Position numbers and translations under genes: made by a program
Notes under the pieces: model-generated
Seen by the model: only the letters and a program-made list of their open reading frames with translations
What the model was told of the DNA's origin: nothing
Databases searched by the model: none
In this document: in pieces, positions 10,149-21,140 of the stretch
Layout of the letters: each line of letters starts with the position of its first letter
Numbering within the stretch: the first letter of the stretch is position 1
Assembly: GCA_017893485.1 (NCBI GenBank)
Contig: CM030365.1
Coordinates: 46,866,458-46,930,457, forward strand
Length of the DNA stretch: 64,000 nt
Direction: 5' to 3'
DNA from: Hemerocallis citrina
Lineage: Eukaryota > Streptophyta > Magnoliopsida > Asparagales > Asphodelaceae

Positions 10149-11360
10149 CTAGGTCCTGGGGATCTCTCTGCCCTCGAGGTCTTCTAGTCTGTATGTCCCG
10201 GGCCGAACTTCTTTGGCGATCTTATAGGGTCCCTCCCAATTTGGAGCCAATTTGCTTTTTTGTCCTAGGAACGAGATGGCTAACTTTCTGAGGATAAGGT
10301 CCCCTTCTTTGAGGTCGGTAGGACGGACTCTCTTATTGTATGCCAACTCTATCCTCCTTCGGTATCTTTGCTGTCGGATGGCAGCTCTTTCCCGGATCTC
10401 ATCTATCAGGTCTAGATTTGCTCGGAGCTCTCTGGCATTTTGTTCTTCTTCATAGGCCATTAGACGAGGAGAGGGTATACCGACTTCTAGGGGAATCATA
10501 GCCTCGGACCCATAGGTGAGATTGAAGGGAGACTCTCCTGTGGGGGTCCGTTTTGTGGTGCTGTAGTTCCACAGCACGTTGGGGAGCTGATCGACCCATA
10601 AGCCTTTGGAACATTTATCCAACCTCTTCTTTATGCCGGAGAGGATCTGTCGGTTAGCATTTTCGACTTGGCCATTCGACTGGGGATGGAAGACGGAGGA
10701 GAATCGGTGTTGGATGGCTAGGTCTTCACATAGAGTTCGGAAGGCAGCCCCGGTGAACTGGGTTTCGTTGTCTGTTATGAGGACCCGAGGGACGCCGAAT
10801 CGGCAGATTACGCTCTTCCAAAAGAACTGGACTATCTTGTTCTCGGTGATCGTGGCCAAGGGCTCGGCCTCTATCCATTTTGAGAAGTAGTCGATTGCCA
10901 CGACTAAGAATTTAAACTGGTCGGGAACTGGTGGGAATGGCCCTAGTAAATCCATCCCCCACATTGCGAAGGGGATTGGACTTGATAGGGAAGTGAGTGG
11001 AGCTTGTGGGAGGCGTCGGATGTTGGAGTACTTTTGGCAAGAGACGCATTGCCGAACGTGTAGTTCAGTGTCTTGCAAGAGAGTGGGCCAGAAATATCCG
11101 TAGTTCAACACTTTGCGGGCCAGGGATCTGGACCCCGAATGTGCCCCGCCGATGCCCTCGTGAAGCTCTTGCAGGGCATATTCGGCTTGCTCTGGGAAAA
11201 GGCATCTCAGGTACGGCCTGCCGTCTACCTGTGTGAAAGAGCGTTTATATAGGACACCTCCGATTAATGTGTAATGCTCGGCACGGGTTCTCACTTTTCG
11301 AGCTTCCTTAGGATCTTCGGGGAGGAGCCCGTCCCTCAAGAATTCAACGAGGGGTTTCAT
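10149..11360 (-). pseudogene. Integrase region, element 1 (open 403 codons, truncated end)
   Basis: Integrase inserts the cDNA into chromosomes. The N-terminal HHCC zinc region is visible (HEGIGGAHS, then CVSC). The catalytic D-D-E residues are in MDLLGPF, LITDNETQF and NGQVENANR. The C-terminal part has the KLAPNWEGPYKI motif usual in TAT elements, without a chromodomain. The frame ends at TAG after GREIPRT, where element 2 has TGG and goes on for 16 residues; a second stop follows just downstream. Only the last residues are lost, so this is the best-preserved domain of element 1, but it is separated by stops and shifts from the rest of pol. Confidence 0.85.
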
Positions 11361-11463
11361 CTAGTTATCTTCAAGCAGGACAGGCAGCGACTCCATTGTC
11401 GGAAGTTTCGTCCTCTATGCTTGGCTTCAGAAGGACCTCTATCAAGACGGTCTGCTCGAGCCC

Positions 11464-11868
11464 TTAAAGTGAGGAAGATGCTAGTATGGAGAGGGCGTCG
11501 GCCTGAGCATTTTCTTCCTGGGGTATTCGTTGGATGAGGGCTTCTTCAAACAGTGCCATGAGGCTCTTGACCTTGGCTAAGTATTTGACCATCCTGTCAT
11601 CACGTGCTTCATACTCGCCGAGGACCTGATTTACGACTAGCTGAGAGTCGCTAAAGATCTGGAGGCGTTGTGCCCCTGCTTTGCGGGCCATCCCAAGACC
11701 GGCTATAAGTGCCTCGTATTCTGCTTCGTTGTTAGAGGCCTTGAAGTTTATACGGAGGGAGTATTGGAGGATGAAGTCATCTGGGCCTGCCAGAATGACC
11801 CTGGCTCCGCTTCCCTCGTTACAGGAGGATCCATCCACATAAACCGACCAGATAGGTGGTCCCTTCAT
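11464..11868 (-). pseudogene. Second (archaeal-type-like) RNase H, element 1
   Basis: Starts at KGPPIWSVYVDGSS; the RNase H acid residues are in YVDGSS, NNEAEYEAL and IFSDSQLVV. It follows the usual RT-linked RNase H, giving the dual RNase H layout of the TAT lineage. The frame stops after SILASSSL. Confidence 0.8.
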
Positions 11869-11889
11869 CGTTTGGCTAAACTCGGGGAT

Positions 11890-12166
11890 GGTACTTTCAA
11901 CTATGAATTCTACTAGGGCCTAAGCCTTGATTGCGGTCCAAGGCTGATATGTTATATCATGCTGACTCAGCTCGATAGACCACTTCATAAGGCGACCCGA
12001 GGTCTCTGGCTTGTGGAGTACTTGCTTCAACGGTTGGTCGGTAAGGACGACCTACAGAATGGGACTGAAAGTACGGGCGAAGTTTTCTTGCGGCCATCAC
12101 TAGGGCATAAGCCATCTTTTCTATTCTCGGATAGCGGAGCTCGGCATCCCGAAGCACCTTGCTCAC
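11890..12166 (-). pseudogene. RT-linked RNase H, element 1, frameshifted
   Basis: KVLRDAELRYPRIEKMAYALV and RKLRPYFQSHSV are clear. The frame is lost directly after, where element 2 reads VVLTDQPL. The remaining part is recognisable in another frame down to the second RNase H. Confidence 0.7.
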
Positions 12167-12181
12167 ATAGTAGATGGGCTT

Positions 12182-13433
12182 TTAAGCCCGGTCTTCTTCC
12201 CTTACCAAAACGGCACTAAGGGTCTGTTCGGAGGCTGCCAGGTAGAGGTAGAGGGGTTCACTAGGAATTGGTTTGCTGAGGAGGGGAGGATTGATGAGGT
12301 AAGCTTTGAGCTGGTCGAACGACTCCTGTTGCTGTTGACCCCATTCGAAACCTTTAGCCCCCCTGAGGGCCTTAAAGAAGGGGAGGCATTTCTCCCCGGA
12401 CTTCGAGAGAAAGCGCCCTATGGCGGCTAGGCAGCCTGTTAACCTCTGAACTTCCTTAACATTCTTGGGAGGGGCCATGTCTAGTATGGCCTTGATTTTC
12501 TCAGGGTTAGCTTCAATTCCCCGTTGGCTGACCATGAAGCCGAGGAACTTTCCTGACGAGACTCCGAACGCACACTTGTTCGGATTGAGTCTCATGTTGT
12601 GCTTTCTCAGAACATCAAATGCCTCCTGGAGGTCGGTCACATGATTGGCACCTCGGATGCTCTTTACAAGCATGTCGTCAACATACACCTCCATATTACT
12701 GCCGATTTGAGCTTGGAAAACCTTGTTGACGAGGCGTTGGTATGTGGCGCCTGTATTTTTCAAACCGAAAGGCATAACCCTGTAGCAATAGAGGCCCTGG
12801 TCGGTCACAAATGAGGTCTTCGGGATATCCGGGGGGAACATCCGAATTTGATTGTGGCCTGAGAAGGCGTCCATGAAGCTGAGGAGTTCATGACCCTGAG
12901 GTGGCATCAATCAAAGTGTCTATACTCGGAAGAGGGAAAGGGTCCTTGGGGCAAGCCTTGTTGAGATCGGTAAAATCGATACAAATCCTCCAAGTTCCAT
13001 TAGACTTCTTCACCATTACTACATTTGACAACCACTCGGGATAGTTTACTTCCTGTATGAACCGGGCCTTCAAGAGCTTATCCACCTCCTCTTTTATAGC
13101 TAGTTGGCGCTCGGGGGCGAACTTGCGCCTCTTCTGTTGGGCGGGTTTGGACCCCGGAGGAACACTGAGGTGGTGGACTAAGAGTTCTTCAGAAATACTG
13201 GGCATGTCTGCAGCTGACCAAGCAAAGAGGTCTCGATTCCTTCGGATGCACTGGACTATGTCGGAGCATAGGGCGGATGGGAGGGTCTTGCTAACAACGA
13301 ACTTTCGGCTTGGATCATGCTCAGAAAAGAGCACTTCCTCCAACTCATCCACCGGCTCGAACGTTGGTCGGGCGATATCTTGGGGGATTTCCAGAGTTTC
13401 TAGGGAGAGGACTGGACCGAGGGTAGAGGTCAT
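12182..13433 (-). pseudogene. Reverse transcriptase, element 1, one frameshift
   Basis: RT copies the element RNA into DNA. The palm motifs are clear: ICIDFTDLNKACPKDPFPLP, then FMDAFSGHNQI, MPFGLKNTGATYQ and the catalytic YVDDMLVKS near 12674-12685. A one-base change near 12897 (in CCCTGAGGTGG, versus CCCCGAGGTGG in element 2) splits the domain into two frames, 13433-12888 and 12910-12182. Confidence 0.85.
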
Positions 13434-13466
13434 GTAGCATTTACGGGCCTGTTTCCTAATTACCCC

Positions 13467-14036
13467 TTACTTCCCCACTCCGGCCCGGGTGGGGAATTTC
13501 ATCTTGAGATGGTACGCCGAAGGAACGGTTTCTAGAGCTGCTAGACCGGGTTGGCCTAGGATGACATTGTAAGCTGCAGGGACATCCACAACCATAAAAT
13601 CCATCGACTCCATTCGGGTAGTAGGAGTTTTGCTAGCAGTTACGTCGAGGGTGATCACCCCCTCAATAGTCACTGGCACTCCCGTGAACCCATGGAGCGT
13701 GTAACCGACGGGCTTGAGTCTATCTCGGGAGAGTTTGAGGCCTTTGAAAGCAGCGAGGAAGAGGATGTTAACGGAGCTGCCATTGTCCACTAAGATCCTC
13801 TCCACTTTGAAGTTTGCCATGTGAAGGTTGATGACGAGTGCGTCACAGTGAGGGGTTCGGACGCCCTCGAGGTCTTCATCTGAAAATGTGACGGGCACTC
13901 CGAGGCCTTTAGGGGGAGGGGTGGTACGGACCGAATTGACTTCTCTTATAAATGCCTTTCGAGAGGAGTTGGAGGAGCCCCCCATTGGACCCCCATGGAT
14001 GAGGTGTAGGACATGGTCCTCTTCGAAGTCGGGCAT
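13467..14036 (-). pseudogene. Aspartic protease region, element 1
   Basis: 190-codon open segment with VERILVDNGSSVNILF; D-N-G-S is the TAT variant of the D-T/S-G active site. Downstream YNVILGQPGLAA matches the hydrophobic I-L-G motif near the second half of retropepsins. It follows the gag zinc knuckle and precedes RT, as expected. Confidence 0.75.
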
Positions 14037-14096
14037 TTCATCGCGCTCTGGACACTTGTTAGCCCCCCGAGGCGGGGGAGGAAGTTCGGCTCGGTC

Positions 14097-15847
14097 CTAC
14101 CTCACGAACCTGGTCAGCTGCCCCCTCTGGATGAGGGCTTCTATCTCATTCTTCAAGGCCCGACAATCATTGGTGTCGTGGCCATGGTCCCGGTGATAAC
14201 GACACCACTTCTCTTTATCCCTTTTCTTGGTGGGGGTGTTCATCCTCGGAGCAGGAGGTATGATCCCTTCCTTCTCAACTTCCATTAGAATGGTGGAGAC
14301 ATTAGTGGTGAGAGGAGTAAATTTCTCGAATCTAGGGGGAGGCCAGCGCTGACCGTCATTATCCTTCTGGAGCTTCTTGGCTCCTTCCTCTTCTGTTCCC
14401 TTTCTCTTAGACCCAGAGGAAGACCCCTCCAAGTTGGGGCGGTGCTCAGCTTCTTTTGCTCGAATATACTTTTCGCTCCTGAGGAGGAGGTCAGAGAAGT
14501 TCGGTCAGAGAAGTTTTGTGGGGGCTTCTTGGCGAGGGAGGAGCGGAGGTTGGAGTTGAGGACATTAGATTGAAAAGCTGCTGCAGCGACCGACTGGTCG
14601 AGGGATGCTATGGACCTGACTTCAGCCGTGAACCTCTTCACATAGTCTCTCAACTTCTCACCCTTCTTCTGGTGGAGGTACAGTAGCGAGATGCTGGTCT
14701 TCTCAGTTCTACGGCTACTTACAAAATGGGTGACGAAGAGGGTCTCGAATTGCTCGAAGGAGAATATTGAGGATGGGGCAAGGCGAGAGTACCATTCTCG
14801 AGCCGGACCCTTGAGAGTTGCGGGGAAGGTTTTACAGAGCAGAGCATCGGAAGCTTGATGGATGAGCATTAGGGTCTTGAAGCTCTCGATGTGATCGACG
14901 GGGTCAGTCTCCCCGAAGTAGGTCTCAAATTGAGGAGGCTTGAAGCCGATTGGTACAGGTGCATCCATTATGGTTCGGGAAAAAGGAGGTATGCTAGGAC
15001 GAAGATTCCTTCCTCTAAGCTCTTCTTCTCGGTCTAACTGACCTAAGCACCTCTCCATCTCATGGAGACGGCGGTATACAGCGTCGTCCCTTCGACGGTA
15101 ATCAGCCGAGCCTCTAGACTCGTCTTCGTACGAGGGAGAGCGGGGGCTACGACGACGATAGCTCCTGGAGCGGCGAGGACTTGGCATATGCCGGGAATTG
15201 CTAGGAGCTGGAGGAGGAGTTGGGGACCGTCGGCGAGGACTTCGGACCGGAGGAGGAGAGGGGATCTTTGGAGCATTGGTGTTAGGACGGAGATTGAGAG
15301 CTTGTAGGACGGTCGCTTGGAACTGCTGGAACTCGGCACGGGTGATGGGTGCCTCATCATTCCTAGGCTGTTGCCGACCTGCAGGGGAGTGTGGCCTTCT
15401 TCTGTAATGCTCAGGGGACTCTCTCCGCCCCCTTCGGGTAGGGGACCTTCTGTATTCTCGGCGGTGAGGAGATCACTCATCCGGACGGTGTTGGCGGGAG
15501 GTTCCCTCTCGGGCCTGCTTTTTATCCAGACGGCGGCGAAGATCCTCATCCTTCTGCCGATTGAGGATGGTGTTGCGGAGATCGGAAGCTCAGGGATGAT
15601 GGGAGGCCATAGAGTCCGAAGAGGCGTTGTGGATGGAGACGTGGTCCGGATGGAGGGGCTGTTTCTGCGGATTGGGACCCTTAGGAGGTTGTTGGTTCTG
15701 AGGAGCGGGCTGGTCCTGTTGGAGTGGGCCCTCCGCTTGAGGAAGAAGTTGCCCCTGCTGTTGAGCGGGCTGAGGGGGAACTTCCTGTTGCTGATCGGGG
15801 TTGGATCCTCGGTTGGACCCTCTGGATCTGACTTTCCTAGGAGGCAT
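14097..15847 (-). pseudogene. Gag with zinc knuckle, element 1
   Basis: Gag forms the particle that packages element RNA. It starts at ATG 15847 (MPPRKVRSRG), about 70 bases after the 5' LTR. The first 90 residues are Gln/Pro-rich, followed by Arg/Ser-rich stretches and a retrotransposon gag domain (GFKPPQFETY, LKGPAREWYSRL, FVTHFVSSRR). Near the end is the knuckle CRYHRDHGHDTNDC. Breaks: TGA at 15590-15592 (CGA in element 2), TGA at 15473-15475, and a 14-bp tandem duplication at about 14502-14515 that shifts the frame. Confidence 0.85.
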
Positions 15848-15900
15848 GGCTGGAGAAGATCTGACCAACGGGAAGAGGGGAGGTTGCTATTCGTTAGTTT

Positions 15901-15916
15901 CCCACAGACGGTGCCA
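15901..15916 (-). other. Primer binding site, element 1
   Basis: Minus-strand TGGCACCGTCTGTGGG begins four bases inside the 5' LTR. Element 2 has TGGCGCCGT at the start, which matches the complement of the 3' end of plant Asp-tRNA for nine bases; here one base has changed (G to A). The rest does not fit Asp-tRNA well, so the primer identity is uncertain. Confidence 0.55.
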
Positions 15917-15919
15917 ATC

Positions 15920-16513
15920 TGTTGCCGCTAAATTCGGTGTGGGGGCAAACAGATAGAATTTGTGGATTCTTGGAAAACTTTGAATAGGAAACCTGATTAC
16001 CTGTTCCGCCGGAGTTTGACCGTCGCTCCCGCCGTACACCTACAAAAAGTGCGAGACACCGGGGTTGTTCCCGGCGAACCCTCTGACGCTCAAGTCAGTA
16101 ATTAGAAGTGATTATGAAAGAGCGCAAAAACTGGCAAAAGATTGATTACCTCTTAATGGAGATGGATGGGGGGTATTTATAGGCGTCTTAGGGGATCAAA
16201 TTAGGCATGTAATTCCTGTGTATAGATAAGGAATGTAATCCCTAATTCCCAGTGAAAGGATAGATATGAATCAGGGCTGTTGATTAGGATTAATCAGAAA
16301 CCCTAATTCTATCCTAATGGACCGGGTTCGCTGCGGGTTAAAACCCGCACCCAGTTGGGGTGGACCCGTTCGCGGATTATTGGATCTTTGAGGGAGAGAT
16401 CCAGTATCCGCTTCAGGCCCAACAATAGGTAAAATTACTATTTTACCCCTAAGCTTTAAGATTCGTTCCTGATTTGGACGGTTCTGATTTAACCCCATTT
16501 TTTAGCCATATCA
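15920..16513 (-). repeat. Element 1 5' LTR
   Basis: A 594-bp LTR, partner of 2124-2725. The minus-strand TATAAATA is at 16174-16181; U3 is to the right of it and R-U5 to the left. It is followed by TSD ATATA at 16514-16518. Confidence 0.93.
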
Positions 16514-16518
16514 ATATA

Positions 16519-16900
16519 TATATTACCAAAGTTATCAGCTTAGGGTACAGTGTTATATTACCCAAACTATGTTTAGAGTGCGGTGTATATTTCTCAAGTT
16601 TCACTTGGGGCGAGGTGTATTCCCTCGCTGGTATATGGACAGGAGGAAGGTGTAGCCTCGGTTGCGTAGGACCCTGGGTGGGCGGTGATCTGTATAATCA
16701 TAACGTTGGAAAGATATCTGTATATATATTTTGTGTTAATATATTGGTGATATTGGTTATTGGTGATATTCTTGTTAATGTTATGTTGATATATTGGTGA
16801 TAGTTATTATTGGTGAAATTCTTGTTGGTGTTGTATTAATATATTGGTGATATTTATTATTGGTGACCTTCTTGTTAATGTTGTATTAATGATAATGGTG
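16519..16900. repeat. Second repeat cluster of the element A LTR
   Basis: Resumes after element 1 with TTATCAGCTTAGGGTACAG and one TTACCCAAACTATGTTTAGAG unit. The CCCTCGCTGGTAT tail follows, then about three units of roughly 65 bp of ATATTGGTGATATT/TTCTTGTTAATGTT (16735-16900). The order of modules copies that of 890-1770, so the LTR itself contains an internal duplication. Confidence 0.65.
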
Positions 16901-17321
16901 ATAGGATATCAGTGATGACGTTGTGATGGTTTTATGTATATTATTGGTAATATTGTTTTACTGATTGTTTTATGTATCCGTATAACGTTACGAAGAATTG
17001 GGAATTCGAGTATATATATATATGTACATGCGAGACTGGTGATAATAATATTATTATATATTTATCCGCTAATATCATAGCAGTAATTTATTTAATGTAT
17101 GAGTGGGGTAATATCTACTTATACGATAGTAGAATGATGCTTAATATATTTGTGCATAATGTTGAGCTTGTGTATAAGAATACGGGTGACTCTGGCGAGG
17201 TTGGTGAATTATAGGAGTTTACATATATAGGAGGTTTACTGGTGAAGTTAGTTAAATTATGCTGGAGATATTATTCTGATTGGTGAAATAAAATGCAATT
17301 GATAAGAGAAGCTTTCGGTAG

Positions 17322-17382
17322 TGTGCTAGGAACTACTGCCCCCATTTTGATAAAAATGAGGGGAATTACCTGCCTGGGCACA
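17322..17382 (+). other. LTR hairpin module, copy 3
   Basis: Outer TGTGC (17322-17326) pairs with GCACA (17378-17382), and AGG with CCT. Inner CCCC plus CATTTT pairs with AAAATG plus GGGG around GATA. Compared with copy 1, base pairs change on both sides while pairing is kept. Confidence 0.6.
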
Positions 17383-18307
17383 TATCGGAGGCAATGACCT
17401 GTTTTGGAGTAATGTATGATAGTTACCTTTATTTTTAAATGAAATGTCCTTTATTTATGCTTGTATTTCTTTAATCAATTTCGTATATGTTATTTTTAAC
17501 TTGGTAATAATTCCTTGTGCTTTAAATTTATGTTTTCATGCTTAATTTCAGGATATATTTATAATCGCGTTAGTAAGTTCTTTAAATTTCTTTTATATAA
17601 TTTTCTTATGGTAACTAACCTAGTAGATTATACTCACATCAGTATTGACCGATCCCTGTTGTTTTTGGGGGTTAGTGGAGTCCCTCCCTAAGAGTGGACG
17701 TCACCAAACTTCCCTCTTTTGTAGGAATTGAGCAGCTGTGCGGTGAGTTACCCTGGATTCCTTAGTTTTGTAGTTTTACTTTCTTCAGTTGTAGGGTTGG
17801 TGGTTTATGTATCAGTTTATATTTCATTATCTTAAGTTATGTATAATGAGGGTAGATGATAAAATCTGTGTAATATTTTGTATTCCAGAAGAATATGTAT
17901 GTATCAGTATGGGATGATGATATATAGTGCTGAGATAAAGTATGTTAAAACCCATACTCGCCGTGTTATGGAGTATTGGGTCGTGTGTGTGGGTTTGCAA
18001 AGGTTTTTCTAAAAATATATTAAGTTTTCAAGATAAATTTTGATTTTATTTCATATCTTGTGTTATATGATGATATTTATCCCCCATAGCCCGATATATA
18101 TGATGTCTGTGTGGTATTGCTTGTTTTAGCCTGGGGAGGAGATATATATATTGCTTGTGTTATGATATTTTTAATTGTTTGCAGAAATCTGTAAAGAATT
18201 TCTGAAATAGGGCTAATATTTCAAGGAAGACTCTGCCCGAATTTTAATTGAAATCCACTAAGAATATTTTAGTAAGAAATAGAAGAAAAAAAATTGGGGT
18301 TGTTACA

Positions 18308-18572
18308 GTTTGGTATCAGAGCCTAGGTTAACTAGGAATTTCTTGCAAATTCTAGTGATCTTGTTGTGTGTGTATGGGCTCATTACCACTAAGTAGAGAA
18401 TGTAAAGTTTTTTTTTTATGATTTAAGGATAATCTGCTTAGTGCTAATCATGATGGTTGAAGCCCGATGTTCCTTCAGTCTTAAGTATATTACTTGAATT
18501 CTAAAGTACAAAAGTTCTAATTTTGAGGTGTATATGCCCTAGCTAGGATTTAGATAGTAGTCTCTTTGATAT
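18308..18572 (+). mobile_element. Element A leader with primer site
   Basis: Three bases after the LTR, TGGTATCAGAGC at 18311-18322 is the standard initiator-Met-tRNA primer site of plant retrotransposons. About 250 bp of untranslated leader follows, then the TSD of element B. No gag frame is present before or after B, so gag and protease were lost from A. Confidence 0.85.
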
Positions 18573-18577
18573 GTCGG
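18573..18577. repeat. Target-site duplication of element B (left), GTCGG
   Basis: GTCGG here and at 53959-53963, directly outside the LTR ends. It joins two points 35 kb apart and proves that everything between is one insertion plus its own later insertions. Confidence 0.9.
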
Positions 18578-18916
18578 TGTAACTCCTGAAACTCATTATT
18601 GTATTTTTATTTGTATTTTATTAAGTTCCTGGTTATTTTATTTTACTTTTGATTGTGTCTCTTTTCGACCCATTTGAATCGTATGTGGTTGTTCTCCTTA
18701 TGATTCATTTCTGTATGATCCAACCATTATATTCTCATTTGATTGATCTACAAATTTGTTCTTGTCTTTGTTTATTGCCTACACCTAATTCATGGCATAT
18801 TTGTCTCATATTAGACATTTCTCTTTCCTATTGGATACTACCCATAAACCCAAAACTCTATTCTTTTATTAGGTCCTATCCTATTTAACCTAATAACCCT
18901 ACCTACTCCTAAACCC

Positions 18917-18923
18917 TATAAAT
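18917..18923 (+). promoter_or_regulatory. TATA box, element B 5' LTR
   Basis: CCCTATAAATATTCACTGTG; the same box stands at 37295-37301 in the 3' LTR. The U3 region lies upstream, and transcription probably starts about 30 bp downstream. Confidence 0.6.
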
Positions 18924-19974
18924 ATTCACTGTGTACAATCTATACCCTAACCCTAGATCCTATTAAACCCTAACAGCTGTCACCCCTCCTGTTTCTCTCT
19001 CCTACCTCCCGACCTTCACTGCCTACCGTTTCCCTCAAACCCATCCCCGCCTCACCGCTATCCCCTCGGCGCCCTCATCAGTGCTCTCCTCATCCCCCGT
19101 GCTTCCCTAGCCGCTGCCCCGTCTCCTCCTTCGTCCGCTGTCATCATCTTTCTGTCGATCAGCACTGCTCTCCGCGCCCCGATCCCCTAGCCCGTCGCTG
19201 CCTTACCGCTGCGTCGTCAGTCGAGTACTGCCCTAGCACCGACGTCCCTGTAGCTGCTGTCCCTATGCTGTGCTGTCGCCGCCCTTGCTGTGCCGTGTTG
19301 CTGTCGCCGCTGTTGTGGTCAACAACCGCCGTGCCATCGTTCCCCATGTTACTGTGGTTGACGCTCTTGCTGTTGCTGTAACGCCCCGAATCCCAAATAC
19401 ACTGAATTCGAGATGTTCTACAGGATCTTTTCACTTTCTTTAGTACAATTTTACAGGGAAATTTAAACTTTTCACTTTACATCAGAGTTTACATCAATAT
19501 TACACTTTTCATTTGCACAGCGGAAGTAAGATTTACAACAATTAAATAAATGTACAACAACATGGTATAATCTTTAAGCATCCATTCCTCTTTAATCTTT
19601 AACATGCCATTTACCTGCATATAAGACTGTGGGTACGTCAGTTTATTCAACCGACGATCATTATACACGGCCATCCTCTCTATACCGGAAATAGTATAAC
19701 TTAATTTTCCATATTTAGCAAACACAAACTTGTCACATTACAATTAAAGGGGCTACCCTATTGATGTCGTGTTGTGATTGTGCACTTAGTCCTTAATGCA
19801 TTTATTTATAATACATGACACTAATGCGCACTTGTTCAGATTCTATGCATCCCATACTACATAGGTCTGAGGGCAAGCCCTTAATCGTTCTTCATCTTGG
19901 TAGGGTTCAATCCCTCGTTATGACTTAATCTACTACTGTAATTACGGTAGTGTCTTAGATGTCCTATGATCTAC

Positions 19975-20190
19975 GAGCCCATGCCCAGGCAGCCTGGAGG
20001 GGAATCCCACGCACTGACACGACGCATCGAGCAGGCAACCTATGGACAATTCAGCCTCCGCCATGGAACAATGGCACCACCCATAGCCACTCGAACATCC
20101 CACAAGCGTCGCCACCGGGACGATAATTCTGGAGTAGCGCCTACGCCATGTCTTGACGCATCAAGCAGGCAGCCTGTGGATCGCTCTCAC
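19975..20190 (-). repeat. Hairpin-bearing repeat pair in solo LTR C
   Basis: GACGCATCGAGCAGGCAACC (20021) recurs as GACGCATCAAGCAGGCAGCC (20157). Next to it CCAGGC/GCCTGG (19984-19996) forms a perfect 6-bp stem. It lies 600-800 bp from the LTR end, a similar position to the hairpins in LTRs A and E. Confidence 0.45.
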
Positions 20191-20924
20191 ACCGCTAATC
20201 CGATGGCCCCCATACTCGTGTTTTTCTTCTACTTTCATCACGTCTCCACTATGTACTAATCCTTAGTTTTATCAAAAATCATGAACAAAATTAAATCTCT
20301 AGAGTTAGCCTCTCCACTAAACCGGACTTATTCATTCATTTCGACATGACCAACCTTGGTCTAATTTCAGTATTTCATTTCGTTTTCTTTCCAACTGCCG
20401 GGGGAGACTTAGCTACTCTTCCAATTCAATTCCAATTCACAATTTCCACAATGAGTACTTAAGACTCATAAAATTCATATTCATAACCAACGGATTTCTT
20501 TTTCATTAATAAGATCTCTAATTCATTCATTAATCCATGAACTCATGCACTTTATCAATTAATAATTCCACATTTGGAATTCACATCACTAATGAATATT
20601 CATACTTCATATTTTTCCACATTATTCTCAAGTGAGAATAAATTGCATTATATCACACAACAAGGTTCTTTTTGCCAAATCACTTCTAATACTTCATTTC
20701 ACTTCATTCTTATAAACTATAATTTTTCACAAGTGTACACTCTAGAACCATAGTTCTAATTATGTCTTTTATTCACAAACCATAGTTTACCTCTTTCAAA
20801 TAATGCCCAAATCATTTTTATAAAATCCCTTACATTTTTATGAGAATAACCATATTTTTTTCACAATTTTTGGACACCTAGAAACCCAAAAAAAAAATAT
20901 TTTTTTATACTTGCCGAGGGTAGG

Positions 20925-21005
20925 ATTCGAACCCAGGCACACGGAGAACACAGCCAAGAGCACCCGCCGATAGGCCAAACTGTGCCAGCGGTATAAGGAG
21001 GGCAA
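20925..21005 (-). ncRNA. tRNA-like segment 2 (Pol III A and B box) in LTR C
   Basis: On the minus strand TGGCACAGTTTGG resembles an A box, and GGTTCGAATCC, about 45 bases on, is a perfect B box. A run of T follows within about 25 bases. The cloverleaf is incomplete, so this is tRNA-derived at best and not a working tRNA. Confidence 0.4.
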
Positions 21006-21067
21006 AAGAGTATTTATTACTCTCAGTCGGTATTTTATTTGTTTACACAAAATGTGAGAATATATAT

Positions 21068-21140
21068 GCGGCTAAGGGGAATCGAACCGTTCAACACAGA
21101 GAACCCAACCACACCGCAAGACCACTTGAGCTACGCGCTC
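21068..21140 (-). ncRNA. tRNA-like segment 1 (Pol III A and B box) in LTR C
   Basis: 73 bases on the minus strand, with TAGCTCAAGTGG fitting the A-box consensus and GGTTCGATTCC the B box, at normal tRNA spacing. The acceptor and D stems do not pair properly. It lies just upstream of segment 2 in the same orientation. Confidence 0.4.

Larger units (their letters stand above)
2124..16513 (-). mobile_element. Element 1: TAT-lineage Ty3/gypsy retrotransposon
   Basis: A 14.4 kb element bounded by two LTRs (2124-2725 and 15920-16513) and a 5-bp TSD. Sense is the minus strand. Reading that way: 5' LTR, primer site, gag, zinc knuckle, protease, RT, RNase H, second RNase H, integrase, a 113-bp tandem array, a convergent plus-strand two-frame unit, a roughly 240-bp tandem array, polypurine tract, 3' LTR. 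Two RNase H domains plus an antisense extra gene are hallmarks of the TAT lineage. By eye the LTRs differ at about 19 substitutions in about 590 bases, so the insertion is fairly young. Gag-pol has frameshifts and stops and looks non-autonomous. Confidence 0.93.
1..18307 (+). mobile_element. Element A 5' LTR (Ty3/gypsy), split by element 1
   Basis: Long terminal repeat of the oldest plus-strand element. It enters from the left edge, is interrupted by element 1 (2124-16513) and ends in TGTTACA at 18307, three bases before a TGGTATCAGAGC primer site. Without the insertion about 3.9 kb is visible, so the true start lies outside the window. It holds a TATA-like TATTTAAA at 81-88, a donor-like AG/GTGAAG at 226-233, several AT-rich tandem blocks, two clusters of a repeat based on TTACCCAAACTATGTTTGGGG, and three copies of a hairpin. 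An inverted homologue lies at 56436-62024, which supports a repeat-family origin. The boundary at 18307 is firm; family assignment beyond Ty3/gypsy is inference. Confidence 0.8.

Noticed and set aside
15062..15931. Long plus-strand frames opposite gag of element 1
   Set aside because: Antisense shadows of the Arg/Ser/Gly-rich gag region; no promoter or splice signals and no conserved domain.
21068..21140. Functional tRNA gene
   Set aside because: A and B boxes are good, but the acceptor, D and T stems do not pair and no clear anticodon arm is seen.
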